Below the pieces are notes generated by a model. That model worked only from the letters and a program-made list of their open reading frames with translations. It was not told where the DNA came from and did no database searches. A stretch of 64,000 nucleotides of DNA. Origin: Planctomycetia bacterium (GTDB lineage Bacteria; Planctomycetota; UBA8108; SXIK01). Position 1 is the first letter of the stretch. Every line of letters begins with the position of its first letter. This document shows, one piece after another, positions 7,772 through 16,508 of this stretch. Position numbers and translations under genes: made by a program. The DNA is taken from contig SXIK01000117.1 of the NCBI GenBank assembly GCA_005772855.1, positions 1-64,000 of the forward strand. The letters are read 5' to 3'.

Positions 7772-9874
7772 ATGGACCGTCTGCTCCTTCACCCGCCCTT
7801 CGCCGATCCCACGCAGCCTTACCTGAGTCTTCCGACCCTGAAGGGATACCTTCGTGCGCGGCAGCTCGACGCACGGGTTGTCGACTTGAACGTCGAGGCG
7901 GCCCACTTCCTGCTTGATCGTGCGAACGTGGAGGATCTCGCCCGGCAGTTGGGGCTTCGTTTCCTGAAGCTCAACCACTCGGACTCGCTCGACTTCGCCG
8001 AGCAGCGAGAGTACCGGCGGCTCTGCGAGGCGCGAGTCAAGATAGAGGGTTTGCTCGCAGCCGAAACGTCACCCATCGAGGTTTTTCAAAATCGCGAGCG
8101 CTTCTTCGATCCGGCGCAGTACTCCATCGCCCGCAGGCACGTGGAAGTGTTCTTCGAAGCCTTGAACGCCGTCCACTTTCCCTTTCGATTCGACTTCAAC
8201 CAAGCCGGCCACGATGTTCTGCCCTGGAGCTTTGATCTGCTCGAAACCTACCTCGGCGACGCGCTCAGCCCTCTCGATGGTTTCTACCGCAGGGTCTTCG
8301 ACGCGCCCGAGGACTGGGATGCGGTCGCCTCTGGCGCTTTGTGGCTGCCGCTAGATGATGTTGAGTTTGTCGGCATCTCCGTTGTCTTCCCGAGCCAGAT
8401 TCCCGAGGCGCTTTACCTCGCACGTTTCGTGAAGGAGCGTGCTCCGCGTGCCTTCGTGGCGCTCGGAGGGCCGTGCATTCACCAGGTCGTGGTTCACATG
8501 GACTCCGCGCTCCAAGCCAGGGCGCTTGGCTTTGCTGACGCCATCGGCCTCTTCGAGGGCGAGGAAACGCTCACCCAGCTCTTTCCGTGCCTGGAGAGCT
8601 GGCGAGCCGCGGAGGGCGAGGTCGAGCGGTTCCAAGTTCTTGGCGACGTGCCGAACCTGCTCCTCCTGGATCCCGGGACGCGAGAGCCGCGCATGGGGCC
8701 GCGCTCGTCCCTGGATCTTCGGGATTCCCCGGCCCCCGACTACTCGGACCTCGCACTCGACCGCTACCTCGCGCCCAGCCGCACGCTTCTCTATGCGCCC
8801 ACCCGCGGCTGCTACTGGGGCAAGTGTTCTTTTTGCTACTACGGCCTGGCGGAGACGGCCACCGCCGAGTACCGGGAGATTCCTCCCGAACGTGCCGCGG
8901 CAGACCTCGCGCGGCTTTCCCAGCGCCATGGTGTTCGAAACTTCTACATCTCTTGCGACGTGCTTTCTCCTTCCTATGCGGTGAGATTTGCGCAGGCTCT
9001 CATCGAGCGGGGGCTCAAGATCCGTTGGTCCAGCGACCTCAAGATCGAAAAGTACTTCACTCCGGAGCGGTGCGAGCTACTCCACCGATCGGGCCTGCGC
9101 TCGGCGGCGTTTGGCATCGAAAGTGGCTCGGACAGAATCCTGGAGCTCATGCGCAAGGGTTGTGACCGCGCCACGATGACACAAGTGAACAGGGCCTTCC
9201 ACGATGCCGGAATTGCCACGGAGTGGATGACCTTCACTGACCATCCGGACGAGACCGTGGATGAGGCGCTCGAGACCGTCACCTGGCTTGAGGAGGAGAG
9301 CGACCACGTTGATCTATTTATTGTCGGTGAGTTTGGGCTCGAGCGGGGTTCGCACATAGCGCAGGATCCAGGACGCTACGGAATCCAGAAAATCTACTAC
9401 GCCGAGGGAGACGAGCTCCGGATCTATGCGCTCTTCCACCAGAGGATGGGGGAGCGCTCTCAGGAGGAGCGTGAGCGCATCGACCGCGAGATCCGCAAGG
9501 TGAGCGCCAAGTACGAGCACCATCCGTACCCCTGGGCGGGAGCGAACTCGACGCACCACACGTTGCTTCACTTTCTCGAGTTCGGCCCGAAGGTCTTCCG
9601 GACTCACTTTCAGCAGGCGCAAGCGTCCAGCAAGGGCGCCTTGCCCGACTCGCGTCCGTCCCACATCGCGGGGCTCAGAGAGTACGAGAGGTTCTCCGTC
9701 GACACCATTGTCAAGCGTGAGCGGAGCTTCTTCGCCGAGTATCTACCGAGGGCGCTCTACACAACCATCCCTGCCCGTCGTACGGGGGGCGGGGGTGAGC
9801 AGGCACTCCTCTCGCTCGAGCACCTTGAAGCTGCCCAGTCCGGGGTCAAACCCCTCCGGGCCGGTAGACGGTGA
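7772..9874 (+). CDS. B12-binding-domain radical SAM protein
   Basis: The 700-residue product starts at the ATG at 7772 (MDRLLLHPPFADPTQPYLSL). The N-terminal part resembles the cobalamin-binding-like Rossmann region of B12 radical SAM enzymes (VDLNVEAA, then VEFVGISVVFPSQ at about 190-205 and ALGGPCIHQVV). The radical SAM core carries the cluster cysteines in TRGCYWGKCSFCYYG at about 344-358. The spacing is CX4CX2C, one residue longer than the usual CX3CX2C. SAM-binding glycines follow in FGIESGSDRILELMRKG. The C-terminal 200 residues are typical of this class but carry no named domain. The reaction cannot be deduced; methyl transfer or lipid/tetrapyrrole chemistry are options. It is transcribed divergently from the sigma factor. 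Confidence 0.88.
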   Translation: MDRLLLHPPFADPTQPYLSLPTLKGYLRARQLDARVVDLNVEAAHFLLDRANVEDLARQLGLRFLKLNHSDSLDFAEQREYRRLCEARVKIEGLLAAETSPIEVFQNRERFFDPAQYSIARRHVEVFFEALNAVHFPFRFDFNQAGHDVLPWSFDLLETYLGDALSPLDGFYRRVFDAPEDWDAVASGALWLPLDDVEFVGISVVFPSQIPEALYLARFVKERAPRAFVALGGPCIHQVVVHMDSALQARALGFADAIGLFEGEETLTQLFPCLESWRAAEGEVERFQVLGDVPNLLLLDPGTREPRMGPRSSLDLRDSPAPDYSDLALDRYLAPSRTLLYAPTRGCYWGKCSFCYYGLAETATAEYREIPPERAAADLARLSQRHGVRNFYISCDVLSPSYAVRFAQALIERGLKIRWSSDLKIEKYFTPERCELLHRSGLRSAAFGIESGSDRILELMRKGCDRATMTQVNRAFHDAGIATEWMTFTDHPDETVDEALETVTWLEEESDHVDLFIVGEFGLERGSHIAQDPGRYGIQKIYYAEGDELRIYALFHQRMGERSQEERERIDREIRKVSAKYEHHPYPWAGANSTHHTLLHFLEFGPKVFRTHFQQAQASSKGALPDSRPSHIAGLREYERFSVDTIVKRERSFFAEYLPRALYTTIPARRTGGGGEQALLSLEHLEAAQSGVKPLRAGRR

Positions 9875-9889
9875 TGGCCTGGGCCCGAG

Positions 9890-10333
9890 TCAGTTATTCT
9901 GGGGTTCGGCGTTATCCGGCTCGGCGGGGCCCCTGTCTCGAAGCGCAAGGCTCTCGAGCTCGACGCACACGGTCGACGGGTAGGATCGCAAGACTGCGCT
10001 CTGCTCGATATCGATAAAAAAACCAAACGGGGGGATCGCGAGTAGGTTGCCCAGATACCAGTAGTTGAACCCCGGGCCGATTTCCACCTCCGCGGGCTTG
10101 TAACCGTCCTTCAAGAAGGTCAGGGTGACATCGCGATCACTCCGCAGGACGATTCGCGTCGGCGTGGTGACAGTGCGACCGTCCGGAAACTTGGCAATCG
10201 CGCCGGGCGGTGTTGATTCGAGAGTCACAAACGTGCTTGACGGTGAGATGCCATGGCACAGATTCTTGATGTGGGTGGCGCATCCTGCGCCCAGGAGCGA
10301 GGCGCAAGCAGTGAGGGCGGCAAGCATCCGCAT
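9890..10333 (-). CDS. Small PEGA-domain lipoprotein
   Basis: The 147-residue product starts at 10333; AAGGA lies 7 bases upstream of that ATG, and alternative upstream starts lack this. The signal sequence MRMLAALTACASLLGAGC ends in a lipobox with Cys18, so it should be lipid-anchored outside the cytoplasmic membrane. Residues about 35-80 (VTLESTPPGAIAKFPDGRTV, then LTFLKDGYKPAEVEI) match the PEGA pattern found in surface proteins. A hydrophobic stretch YWYLGNLLAIPPFGFFIDI follows, of the kind seen in small PEGA lipoproteins. Its stop is 15 bases from the convergent radical SAM stop. Function unknown. Confidence 0.8.
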   Translation of the reverse strand: MRMLAALTACASLLGAGCATHIKNLCHGISPSSTFVTLESTPPGAIAKFPDGRTVTTPTRIVLRSDRDVTLTFLKDGYKPAEVEIGPGFNYWYLGNLLAIPPFGFFIDIEQSAVLRSYPSTVCVELESLALRDRGPAEPDNAEPQNN

Positions 10334-10564
10334 GATCAAGTCCTTCCGGGGAATCCTTATCGGCCATTGTATGACAACAAATGTTGGTGAAGACCAAGGG
10401 CCCAATTCTATCATCGGCGGCCCAACCGATTTTTCACGATAGCTCTTTCAATTTTTCAATGCTTTCGTCCCTGCGACGAGCCTCCTCTCCAGTCGCATCG
10501 CTGATCCGGGGCCGATAACTGTCGGATAGCTCGGGAAAGCGCAGGGCTCCCAGGTAAATAAATT

Positions 10565-11440
10565 TTACGAATCCCGCCGAAAAATCCCCCCGGGTTGGAT
10601 GCCGAGCCGGCTCCAGTCCTCGGTGGTGTCGGTGGCACGAAGGCACTTCATGCCGATCAAGTTCTCCGACGAGACCGGAAAGGGAATGTGCAAGCCTTCG
10701 ATGAGCCTGAGGGCCAGAAGCGCCGGAGCCATGGGAAATGGCAAAAAAATTGGCTTCTTGCCGAGGTCATCCGCGATCGAGCGCAAGAGCTGGCGCATCT
10801 CAAAAACTCGTGGATGGGCAATCGTGAAGAGTCCCGAAAGCCCCTTCTCGAGCGCTGCCTGGATTGCAAGGCACAGGTCCTCCACCCGGACTGTCTGAAT
10901 CGGCTGACGTCCCCCGCCAAAGAGGGGGATGACCTTCGAATTTTGAACCATTTTGCACATGCGGTGGTAGAGCCCGTCGCCAGACTCCCCCGTCACGAGC
11001 CCGGGGCGAAGGATCACGTCGCGATCGAGGGAGAAGAGCTTCTCGAGCTCGAGCTTGCTCCTCCCGTAGTAGCTCTGGGCCTCCTCGTGGGCCGACTGCG
11101 AGGAAAGGAACACGTATCGCTCGACGCCTGCAGCTTTCCCGGCCGCAAGCAAACGCCGGGTGCCTTCCTCATTGACGTGCCTGGCAGCCTCCAGGTCTGT
11201 GAACCGGGTCATGTACGCGCAGTGAACGACGACTCGCACTCTCTCCAGGGCTTTCGGTTCCATCGTGTCGGGCAGGTCGCATCGAAAGAGCTGCACACCG
11301 GACTCCCTGTACGGATACTTCGACGTGTCCCGCACGAGGCCCCGGACCTCCCAGCCGAGCCTGCGGAAGTGATCGCAGAGGTGGCGCCCAATGAAGCCAT
11401 GGGCGCCAGTGATCGCAATGCATTTGTCATCCGTCGTCAT
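10565..11440 (-). CDS. NAD-dependent epimerase/dehydratase (SDR family)
   Basis: The 291-residue product starts at the ATG at 11440, preceded by GGAGGG. That ATG overlaps the stop of the GMC oxidoreductase gene by four bases, so the two are translationally coupled. The Rossmann motif GAHGFIGRHL is at about residues 11-20, and the catalytic Ser and YGRSK appear mid-protein (SSQSAHEEAQSYYGRSKLEL). These are extended SDR features of sugar-nucleotide epimerases and dehydratases. Pairing with a GMC oxidoreductase at the end of a glycan operon suggests oxidation followed by reduction or epimerisation of a lipid-linked or nucleotide sugar; that is inference. The C-terminus is rather short (ends GIFRRDS). 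It is the last gene of the operon. Confidence 0.88.
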   Translation of the reverse strand: MTTDDKCIAITGAHGFIGRHLCDHFRRLGWEVRGLVRDTSKYPYRESGVQLFRCDLPDTMEPKALERVRVVVHCAYMTRFTDLEAARHVNEEGTRRLLAAGKAAGVERYVFLSSQSAHEEAQSYYGRSKLELEKLFSLDRDVILRPGLVTGESGDGLYHRMCKMVQNSKVIPLFGGGRQPIQTVRVEDLCLAIQAALEKGLSGLFTIAHPRVFEMRQLLRSIADDLGKKPIFLPFPMAPALLALRLIEGLHIPFPVSSENLIGMKCLRATDTTEDWSRLGIQPGGIFRRDS

Positions 11441-13077
11441 GATCGCTGTCCCTCCTTCCACGCAAGTTCCCTGGAGACTCGAACGCCGACGCGCTCCGCG
11501 TTGGCCATCAACGTCAAGGTCAAGGCCTTCGCGGGCAGGTAGGGGAGGACGCTGCCGTCGGCCAGGAAAACCGTGCTCGTTCCCCGCAACTGGCACTCGG
11601 GCGTGGTCGTGAGCTCTCGATCCTCGCTTGTCATCGGCACCGTGCCGCCGTAGTGGATGCTGGCGCCATTTCCGGGGTGGATTCGCTTCAAGGGCCAACA
11701 GCCGAGCTTGCGAAAGGCCTTGAGAAGGACCTTCTCGGCCGACGCCTGCTCCCGCTCGACGTCCTGCGGGTTCTTGTAGCTCACCTCGAGCCGATCGGGG
11801 CCGCCGTCCTTCGCCTTGCGGAGGACACATCGCTTCGTCACGGCCGGGCGGTCCTCGTGGTGAATGCCGAGAATGACGAACGAGTTCATAAGCTCTCGCA
11901 TGACATGGAATCCCTCCGCAACTGGCAAGGGCGCCTCCTTCACGATCTTGAAGAGAAGGAGCGAGCGATAGGAGTAGGCCTGTGCGTGGACACGCCTTGC
12001 GCTCCTTGGGCCCGGCTCAAGGATCACGCCGAACTGGGTCAAGCTGTGGCGGCGGTCCTTGACCGCCTTGCCGAGCATCGGTAAATGGATGCAGGGCACG
12101 TAAGTGTAGGGATTCGAGACGATCGGCACCGGCGTGTCGTAACGCTCGAGGCTGCGAAGCACAATACGAGCCGTCCCCAGCGTGCCCGCGGCAATTACGA
12201 GCCTCCGGGCCTTGAAGGTCTCCCTCCGGCCAGATTCGGTGTGAAGTGCGGCCACTTCGATGCCCTGTCCCCCGTCCGTCTCGCAGAACCGCTCGACGAG
12301 GTAGGGCTTCGCATACACAAAATGGGGGAACTGTCTCAGCTCATCCACCGCGAACGCAGGGCGAAAGACGCTCTGCTCCCTGTCCGAGTAAAAGTCCATG
12401 TCGTGATAGCTCTGGGCGCGTCTCACTCCGAGATCCCTCGAAAGAGCGGCGAGCCGCGCCCGGCCGAGGTAAACCCCCATCTGGTTCATCGCCGCGCGTC
12501 GCTTTTCGTATCGATCGAGGATGGAGGCTCCTAGCGAATCGAGCTCGAGCGGTGGCTGGAGGCACGAGCAGTTACCGTATCGTTCGTGGAGGTCGTCGGC
12601 TGCCCCGGAGACGCCGATACGTGCCGCCACCGACTCATAGTACGGAGCCAGATCCCGGAGTCGAATGGGGAAATCGCGCAGGTCGTGGTCATCAAACTGG
12701 ACGGCGACAGCGCCCCAGCCCGCTCCGAGGCCTCCCTTGGCCAGGCTTTCCACGCCGGCAAACGTGCTTGTGTTCATCGGCGTGAGCCGCTCCGCGTCGC
12801 GCTGGATAAAGCGGCGTGGGGGTGTGAGCTGGGCACCAACCCTCACTTGGCCGAAGGGTACGCCCTCGAAGTCGTCCCCGAGGAAGTAGCGATGTTGGCC
12901 CGGATCGCTCCCTCGAAGCTCGGTGAAGGACTTCTCGGGGATGACGGCTGCGTAGTGATCATCGACGTTGCCGACGTCCAACATGAGGACGGGGATGCCT
13001 GCCCTCACGAGCGGGAATGCTGCCGCGGTCGCGCTGGCGCCGGAGCCGACGACGATCACACCGTCCGTGAGTCTCAT
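11437..13077 (-). CDS. GMC-type FAD-dependent oxidoreductase
   Basis: The 546-residue product starts at 13077 (MRLTDGVIVVGSGASATAAA), with the dinucleotide-binding GSGASA at about residues 11-16. The C-terminal GMC module is visible in HYGGTVPM and then LRGTSTVFLADGSVLPYLPA, the conserved ending with the active-site region. The start overlaps the stop of the upstream small gene by four bases, and its own stop overlaps the epimerase start by four bases. GMC enzymes oxidise alcohols; in envelope operons similar proteins appear to act on sugar or lipid intermediates. The substrate is not known. No signal peptide is seen, so it should work in the cytoplasm. Confidence 0.9.
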   Translation of the reverse strand: MRLTDGVIVVGSGASATAAAFPLVRAGIPVLMLDVGNVDDHYAAVIPEKSFTELRGSDPGQHRYFLGDDFEGVPFGQVRVGAQLTPPRRFIQRDAERLTPMNTSTFAGVESLAKGGLGAGWGAVAVQFDDHDLRDFPIRLRDLAPYYESVAARIGVSGAADDLHERYGNCSCLQPPLELDSLGASILDRYEKRRAAMNQMGVYLGRARLAALSRDLGVRRAQSYHDMDFYSDREQSVFRPAFAVDELRQFPHFVYAKPYLVERFCETDGGQGIEVAALHTESGRRETFKARRLVIAAGTLGTARIVLRSLERYDTPVPIVSNPYTYVPCIHLPMLGKAVKDRRHSLTQFGVILEPGPRSARRVHAQAYSYRSLLLFKIVKEAPLPVAEGFHVMRELMNSFVILGIHHEDRPAVTKRCVLRKAKDGGPDRLEVSYKNPQDVEREQASAEKVLLKAFRKLGCWPLKRIHPGNGASIHYGGTVPMTSEDRELTTTPECQLRGTSTVFLADGSVLPYLPAKALTLTLMANAERVGVRVSRELAWKEGQRS

Positions 13078-13511
13078 GGCGATCTCCGTGCGAACGGGTA
13101 AAGACATACACCTGCGAGCGCCTTGAATCCGCTCGAGATGCCGAGCGCGAGGAGCCTTGCAATCACGACGGCGATGGGTGCTGGCCTGGGTGTGAACGCC
13201 GCCACGTTTTGCGGCATTGCCTCCAGGACTGCGAGCATGAGGAAGAGCTTTTTGCGAAGGAGCGTCTGGGGTTTCAGGATACCGAGAGCAGCGTCGAGGT
13301 AAGGGAGTGACCATGGCCGCCGGGTAACAAAACGGCAGAAAGCGAGATCCTCCGCATTCGAGCCGGCGCCGAAGAGAGCCTCACACCCCGTCTCAAAGCG
13401 CTCGAGCGCATCTCTTGGGACATCACTCGCGCGCAGAAGATAGCGGGCAAGGAGCAGGCCCTCCTGCTCGGATGTGGTGGTTGTTCGGGTGCGCTCGATC
13501 ACGGATGCCAC
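13074..13511 (-). CDS. Small unknown protein of the GMC operon
   Basis: The 145-residue product has no domain I recognise. The first 60 residues are polar and helical; the centre has FCRFVTRRPWSLPYLDAALG; the C-terminal part has two hydrophobic stretches (LLRKKLFLMLAVLEAMP and PIAVVIARLLALGI), so it may be a peripheral or integral membrane protein. It sits directly before the GMC oxidoreductase gene with a four-base overlap, which suggests a partner subunit, as small subunits accompany some GMC dehydrogenases. That analogy is inference; no Tat signal or cofactor motif is present. It follows the GT39 gene by 23 bases. Confidence 0.75.
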   Translation of the reverse strand: MASVIERTRTTTTSEQEGLLLARYLLRASDVPRDALERFETGCEALFGAGSNAEDLAFCRFVTRRPWSLPYLDAALGILKPQTLLRKKLFLMLAVLEAMPQNVAAFTPRPAPIAVVIARLLALGISSGFKALAGVCLYPFARRSP

Positions 13512-13534
13512 GGCTCTTGTCTCGCTTCCAAGCC

Positions 13535-15226
13535 CTACCGGGGCGGTGCTGCGTTTTTCAGTCTGTAGGCGACGAATCGCGGGTCGCCGGGCTCCAGGCC
13601 CGATTTGACCAGCAGCTCGAGTGTGTCAAAGTCACGGGCCCCGTCGAAGAGCTCCGCTCCTTGCTCGGGGCGGCGATCCAGGTAACGTCCCCGGAGGCAA
13701 AGGTATGTCGCGCCGCACCGTCGGCCGTACTCGACCACCCGGGATCGCTCTGCGACGGGTAGCGGCAACCAGCGGCGGCCTGCATGGAACGCGACCTCCG
13801 TATTTGTCGTCATCACCACGGCGTCGGACGGCGTGTTCTTTCTCAACCAGTCGGCGGCTGCCCAGACTTCGTTTTGCTCTGGCTGTTTTCTCAGGAACCG
13901 TCGGTAGCCTTGGTGCGTCTGGTAGGCGCAGACTACCGCGAAAAAAGCCATCAGGGCTATCCGTGCGAAACGCTGGAGGACTTGGCTTCGTCTTGAGCAG
14001 TATTTTTCCATGCCGAGAGCGAACGCGTCCAGGGCGCAACCCGACCAGAGGAGGACCGGGAGCAGAATTCCGTAAAGGAACCGCTCGGTGACGAAAAAAA
14101 CTAGCACGGCCGCAAGCGTACCCATCACCAGAAAGTTCAGGAACTCGGCGCCCGGCCGGCGCCAGATTACGAGCGAGGCGATGAAGCCGATGAGTGCCAG
14201 CGCCATGAGATAACGGCCGCAAATCCAGGGCCGGACGAGCAGGGCCCACACTGTCGAGAGGTTCTTCTGGATGTCCGTGAGCACCCGGTCCTTGTACTTG
14301 CCGGTGAGGAGTTGAAGAAGGCCCTGGTCGAAGCCGTGAGCGAAGTAGTGCACCTCGCCAGAGTCGTCGAGGCCCCAGGTGTCGCGTTGAAAACCCACGC
14401 CGTCCTGGTTGACCAGGGCTCGCGTTGTCGTGTAGCTCGTCATACTCTTCGTATCGAGCGACCATTGTCCGGTATGCGAGTGTAGGTACAGCATGTAGGG
14501 AGCCGCCACCGCAAGGAACATGGCAAGGTAGAGGGCGACCTGAAGGGCACGGCGCCCGAAGTCTCGTGGGCGCGGGAAAAGGCTCAAGCCAACGAGAAAC
14601 GCGAGCCCTGCCAGGAGGTAGACCTGCCCCTCGCTGCGTGTGAGGTTGGCAAGGCCGAGAGAAGCGCCAGCGGCGCTTGCGAATCCGAGGCTCTTCGAGA
14701 TAGCTGCCTTGTAAGTCAACGCGAGGCCGCTGAACATGCAGAGTAGGTAGAGCGGTTCGCTCATCGTCTCGCCGAAGAGCACTCCGACAGCAAAGGCAGG
14801 CATCAGCGCAGTCAACATCGCGGAAATCAAGCCTGCTCGCCGTGAGTACATTAGCTTGCCCAGAAAGTAAACTGGAAGAGGCAGCAGGGCGCCGCAGGCG
14901 ACGTAGGCAGCTCGAGTCACGGCCTCCCAGTCACGGACAATAAAATTGAGCAGGCCGAGCACCAGGGGAAAGAGCGGTGGGAAATGCAGCTCTGGTGTCC
15001 CGGCGTAGTAGGTGTACCCCTGGCCTCCAAAGAGGCTCTGGGCGAGCCAGATGTAGCAGGCCTCGTCACCAAAACAGACATGCTTTGGAATCGCGTAGGC
15101 GAGCCTCAGCGCAAAAGCAATGCCGACAATGACGCCAAGAGCCGCCGCCGTTCCCCTGCTCGAGCCTGACGGCTGCAATAATTGGGATGCTGCTCGACAC
15201 GTCCTTGGTTCAGTCGCCCTGATCAC
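13535..15226 (-). CDS. GT39-like membrane glycosyltransferase
   Basis: The 563-residue product has about 10-12 membrane segments. The first extracytoplasmic loop carries FGDEACYIWLAQSLFGGQGY, the acidic motif typical of the PMT/ArnT glycosyltransferase family 39 fold, followed by the PPLFPLVLGL segment. A soluble C-terminal tail begins near residue 460 (AADWLRKNTPSDAVVMTTN), also usual for this family. Such enzymes transfer sugars from polyprenyl phosphate on the outer side of the membrane. The start is a GTG at 15226 that overlaps the DUF2304 stop by four bases. The neighbouring GT2 probably makes the lipid-linked sugar donor. Acceptor unknown. Confidence 0.88.
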   Translation of the reverse strand: MIRATEPRTCRAASQLLQPSGSSRGTAAALGVIVGIAFALRLAYAIPKHVCFGDEACYIWLAQSLFGGQGYTYYAGTPELHFPPLFPLVLGLLNFIVRDWEAVTRAAYVACGALLPLPVYFLGKLMYSRRAGLISAMLTALMPAFAVGVLFGETMSEPLYLLCMFSGLALTYKAAISKSLGFASAAGASLGLANLTRSEGQVYLLAGLAFLVGLSLFPRPRDFGRRALQVALYLAMFLAVAAPYMLYLHSHTGQWSLDTKSMTSYTTTRALVNQDGVGFQRDTWGLDDSGEVHYFAHGFDQGLLQLLTGKYKDRVLTDIQKNLSTVWALLVRPWICGRYLMALALIGFIASLVIWRRPGAEFLNFLVMGTLAAVLVFFVTERFLYGILLPVLLWSGCALDAFALGMEKYCSRRSQVLQRFARIALMAFFAVVCAYQTHQGYRRFLRKQPEQNEVWAAADWLRKNTPSDAVVMTTNTEVAFHAGRRWLPLPVAERSRVVEYGRRCGATYLCLRGRYLDRRPEQGAELFDGARDFDTLELLVKSGLEPGDPRFVAYRLKNAAPPR

Positions 15227-15633
15227 CGCTTCTCCCCAGGGTTTGCTGCGGCCATCACCGTCTCGTCGTCGGCAGTCTTTCCGGCGAGCTTCTCGAGCGA
15301 TTTCACACGATCTTCCAGGATCGCAAGCCCCTGTACCGTATCGCGGCTGCGCCGCACCAGCGTTGTAATCTCGACAGTAAGCTGAAGAAGGAGGAGTAGA
15401 ATTCCAAGGATCGCGACGAGGAAAAAGAAGCTGGGAGGGTGAGACACACCGATTTGCGTGAGAGTATAGTCGAACACGTCGACGAGGAGGGGTACGAAGA
15501 GGACTCCAAAGCCAATGTAGACCCAGAAGATGGCGTAGCGTTCCCAGATCTTACGCCGCTTCACCATGCGAAGGATGAAGAGGAGCCACAGGAGGCTTAA
15601 CAGGAACACCAGGATGCGGACTTTAATATCCAT
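15223..15633 (-). CDS. DUF2304 membrane protein
   Basis: The 136-residue product has three hydrophobic segments (about residues 5-23, 33-52 and 68-90) and a C-terminal coiled-coil tail (LAILEDRVKSLEKLAG). Length, topology and the basic loop MVKRRKIWERYAIFWVYIGF match DUF2304. Genes of this family are usually found next to GT2 dolichyl-phosphate-type sugar transferases and are thought to assist them in the membrane. Here the GT2 is two genes upstream in the same operon. The start at 15633 lies 11 bases after the deacetylase stop. Biochemical role unproven. Confidence 0.85.
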   Translation of the reverse strand: MDIKVRILVFLLSLLWLLFILRMVKRRKIWERYAIFWVYIGFGVLFVPLLVDVFDYTLTQIGVSHPPSFFFLVAILGILLLLLQLTVEITTLVRRSRDTVQGLAILEDRVKSLEKLAGKTADDETVMAAANPGEKR

Positions 15634-15644
15634 GCTTGTCACAC

Positions 15645-16508
15645 TCAGAAGCGCGATTTTTCGATCACGGAACTCATGGTCGTGAATTGGATCGAGTCCA
15701 GGAGGCGCTCGATCTTCCCGAGCATGCACGAGATACCAGTGTAAGTGGCCCACCTGGCGAATCGAGGCAACTTGAACCGCGGGATGCCGGGATCCGTCTC
15801 CCAGGGGTGTACGTAGAGAAAGAAAGGTCGCTCTCGAAGGACCTTCTTGACAAGCCGTAGGTAAAGGAAAAACGGCATGGCGCGCATGTAAAACCCGCCT
15901 CCAACGGGCACGTTGACTCCCGCGAGGCGCGCTACCGGGGCAGGGAACTCGACGAGCGGCCCCCGTGCGGCCTCCACCATGAGATCGGTAGGAGAGGGGC
16001 AATAGATTTGGAGTGGTGCGCCAGGGCACCCATAAAGTGGCCCCTTTATCGGAACGATGCTCGAGTCGTAAGTGAATCCCTCCTCCACAAGCACCTTCAG
16101 CGCCCATTCGGTGCGCCGGTCCATGGAAAAAGTCGGCGCTCGAAAACCACGGCACGGCACATCCCCCACGGCGTTTCTCAGCGCGGATCTGAACTCCTTG
16201 AGCTCGGCCCGAAACGAGTCCGGCGTCATCTCCCAGAGTGGGAGGTGCGTGTGGGTGTGGCAGCCGACCTCGTGGCCGGCCCGCACGATGCGCTCGATGA
16301 GCTTCGGAGCGCTTCGAACAACTTCGCCCACGATGAAAAACGTGGCCCGCACTCCGCGGCGCTCCAGGATGTCCAGGATTGGCCCCGCCGACGCTTCGAC
16401 CCGGGGCGCGCAGTCTCGAGTCGCCACGTTTCGACGAATCAGCTCCGGGTGATAGTAGTCCTCGAGGTCAACCGAGAATGCGGCCGGAAACCGCTGGAAA
16501 CTACTCAT
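15645..16508 (-). CDS. Polysaccharide deacetylase, DUF3473-like
   Basis: The 287-residue product starts at 16508, overlapping the GT2 stop by four bases. The NodB-type motifs are clear: FSVDLEDYYH (first catalytic Asp pair) at about residues 11-20, GHEVGCHTHTHLPL (metal-binding histidines) and CRGFRAPTFSM. The C-terminal stretch FFLYVHPWETDPGIPRF is characteristic of the deacetylase subgroup with a DUF3473 tail, often found in exopolysaccharide loci linked with exosortase systems. It probably removes acetyl groups from an N-acetylated envelope glycan. No signal peptide is seen. No exosortase gene lies in this window. Confidence 0.92.
   Translation of the reverse strand: MSSFQRFPAAFSVDLEDYYHPELIRRNVATRDCAPRVEASAGPILDILERRGVRATFFIVGEVVRSAPKLIERIVRAGHEVGCHTHTHLPLWEMTPDSFRAELKEFRSALRNAVGDVPCRGFRAPTFSMDRRTEWALKVLVEEGFTYDSSIVPIKGPLYGCPGAPLQIYCPSPTDLMVEAARGPLVEFPAPVARLAGVNVPVGGGFYMRAMPFFLYLRLVKKVLRERPFFLYVHPWETDPGIPRFKLPRFARWATYTGISCMLGKIERLLDSIQFTTMSSVIEKSRF

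Noticed and set aside
10434-10646. Minus-strand frame overlapping the end of the epimerase gene in another frame, possibly a frameshifted epimerase tail
   Set aside because: The epimerase already ends at a reasonable length, and the extra tail has no recognisable SDR sequence.
12586-13101. Plus-strand 171-residue frame antisense to the GMC gene
   Set aside because: Shadow of a conserved gene; no motif of its own.
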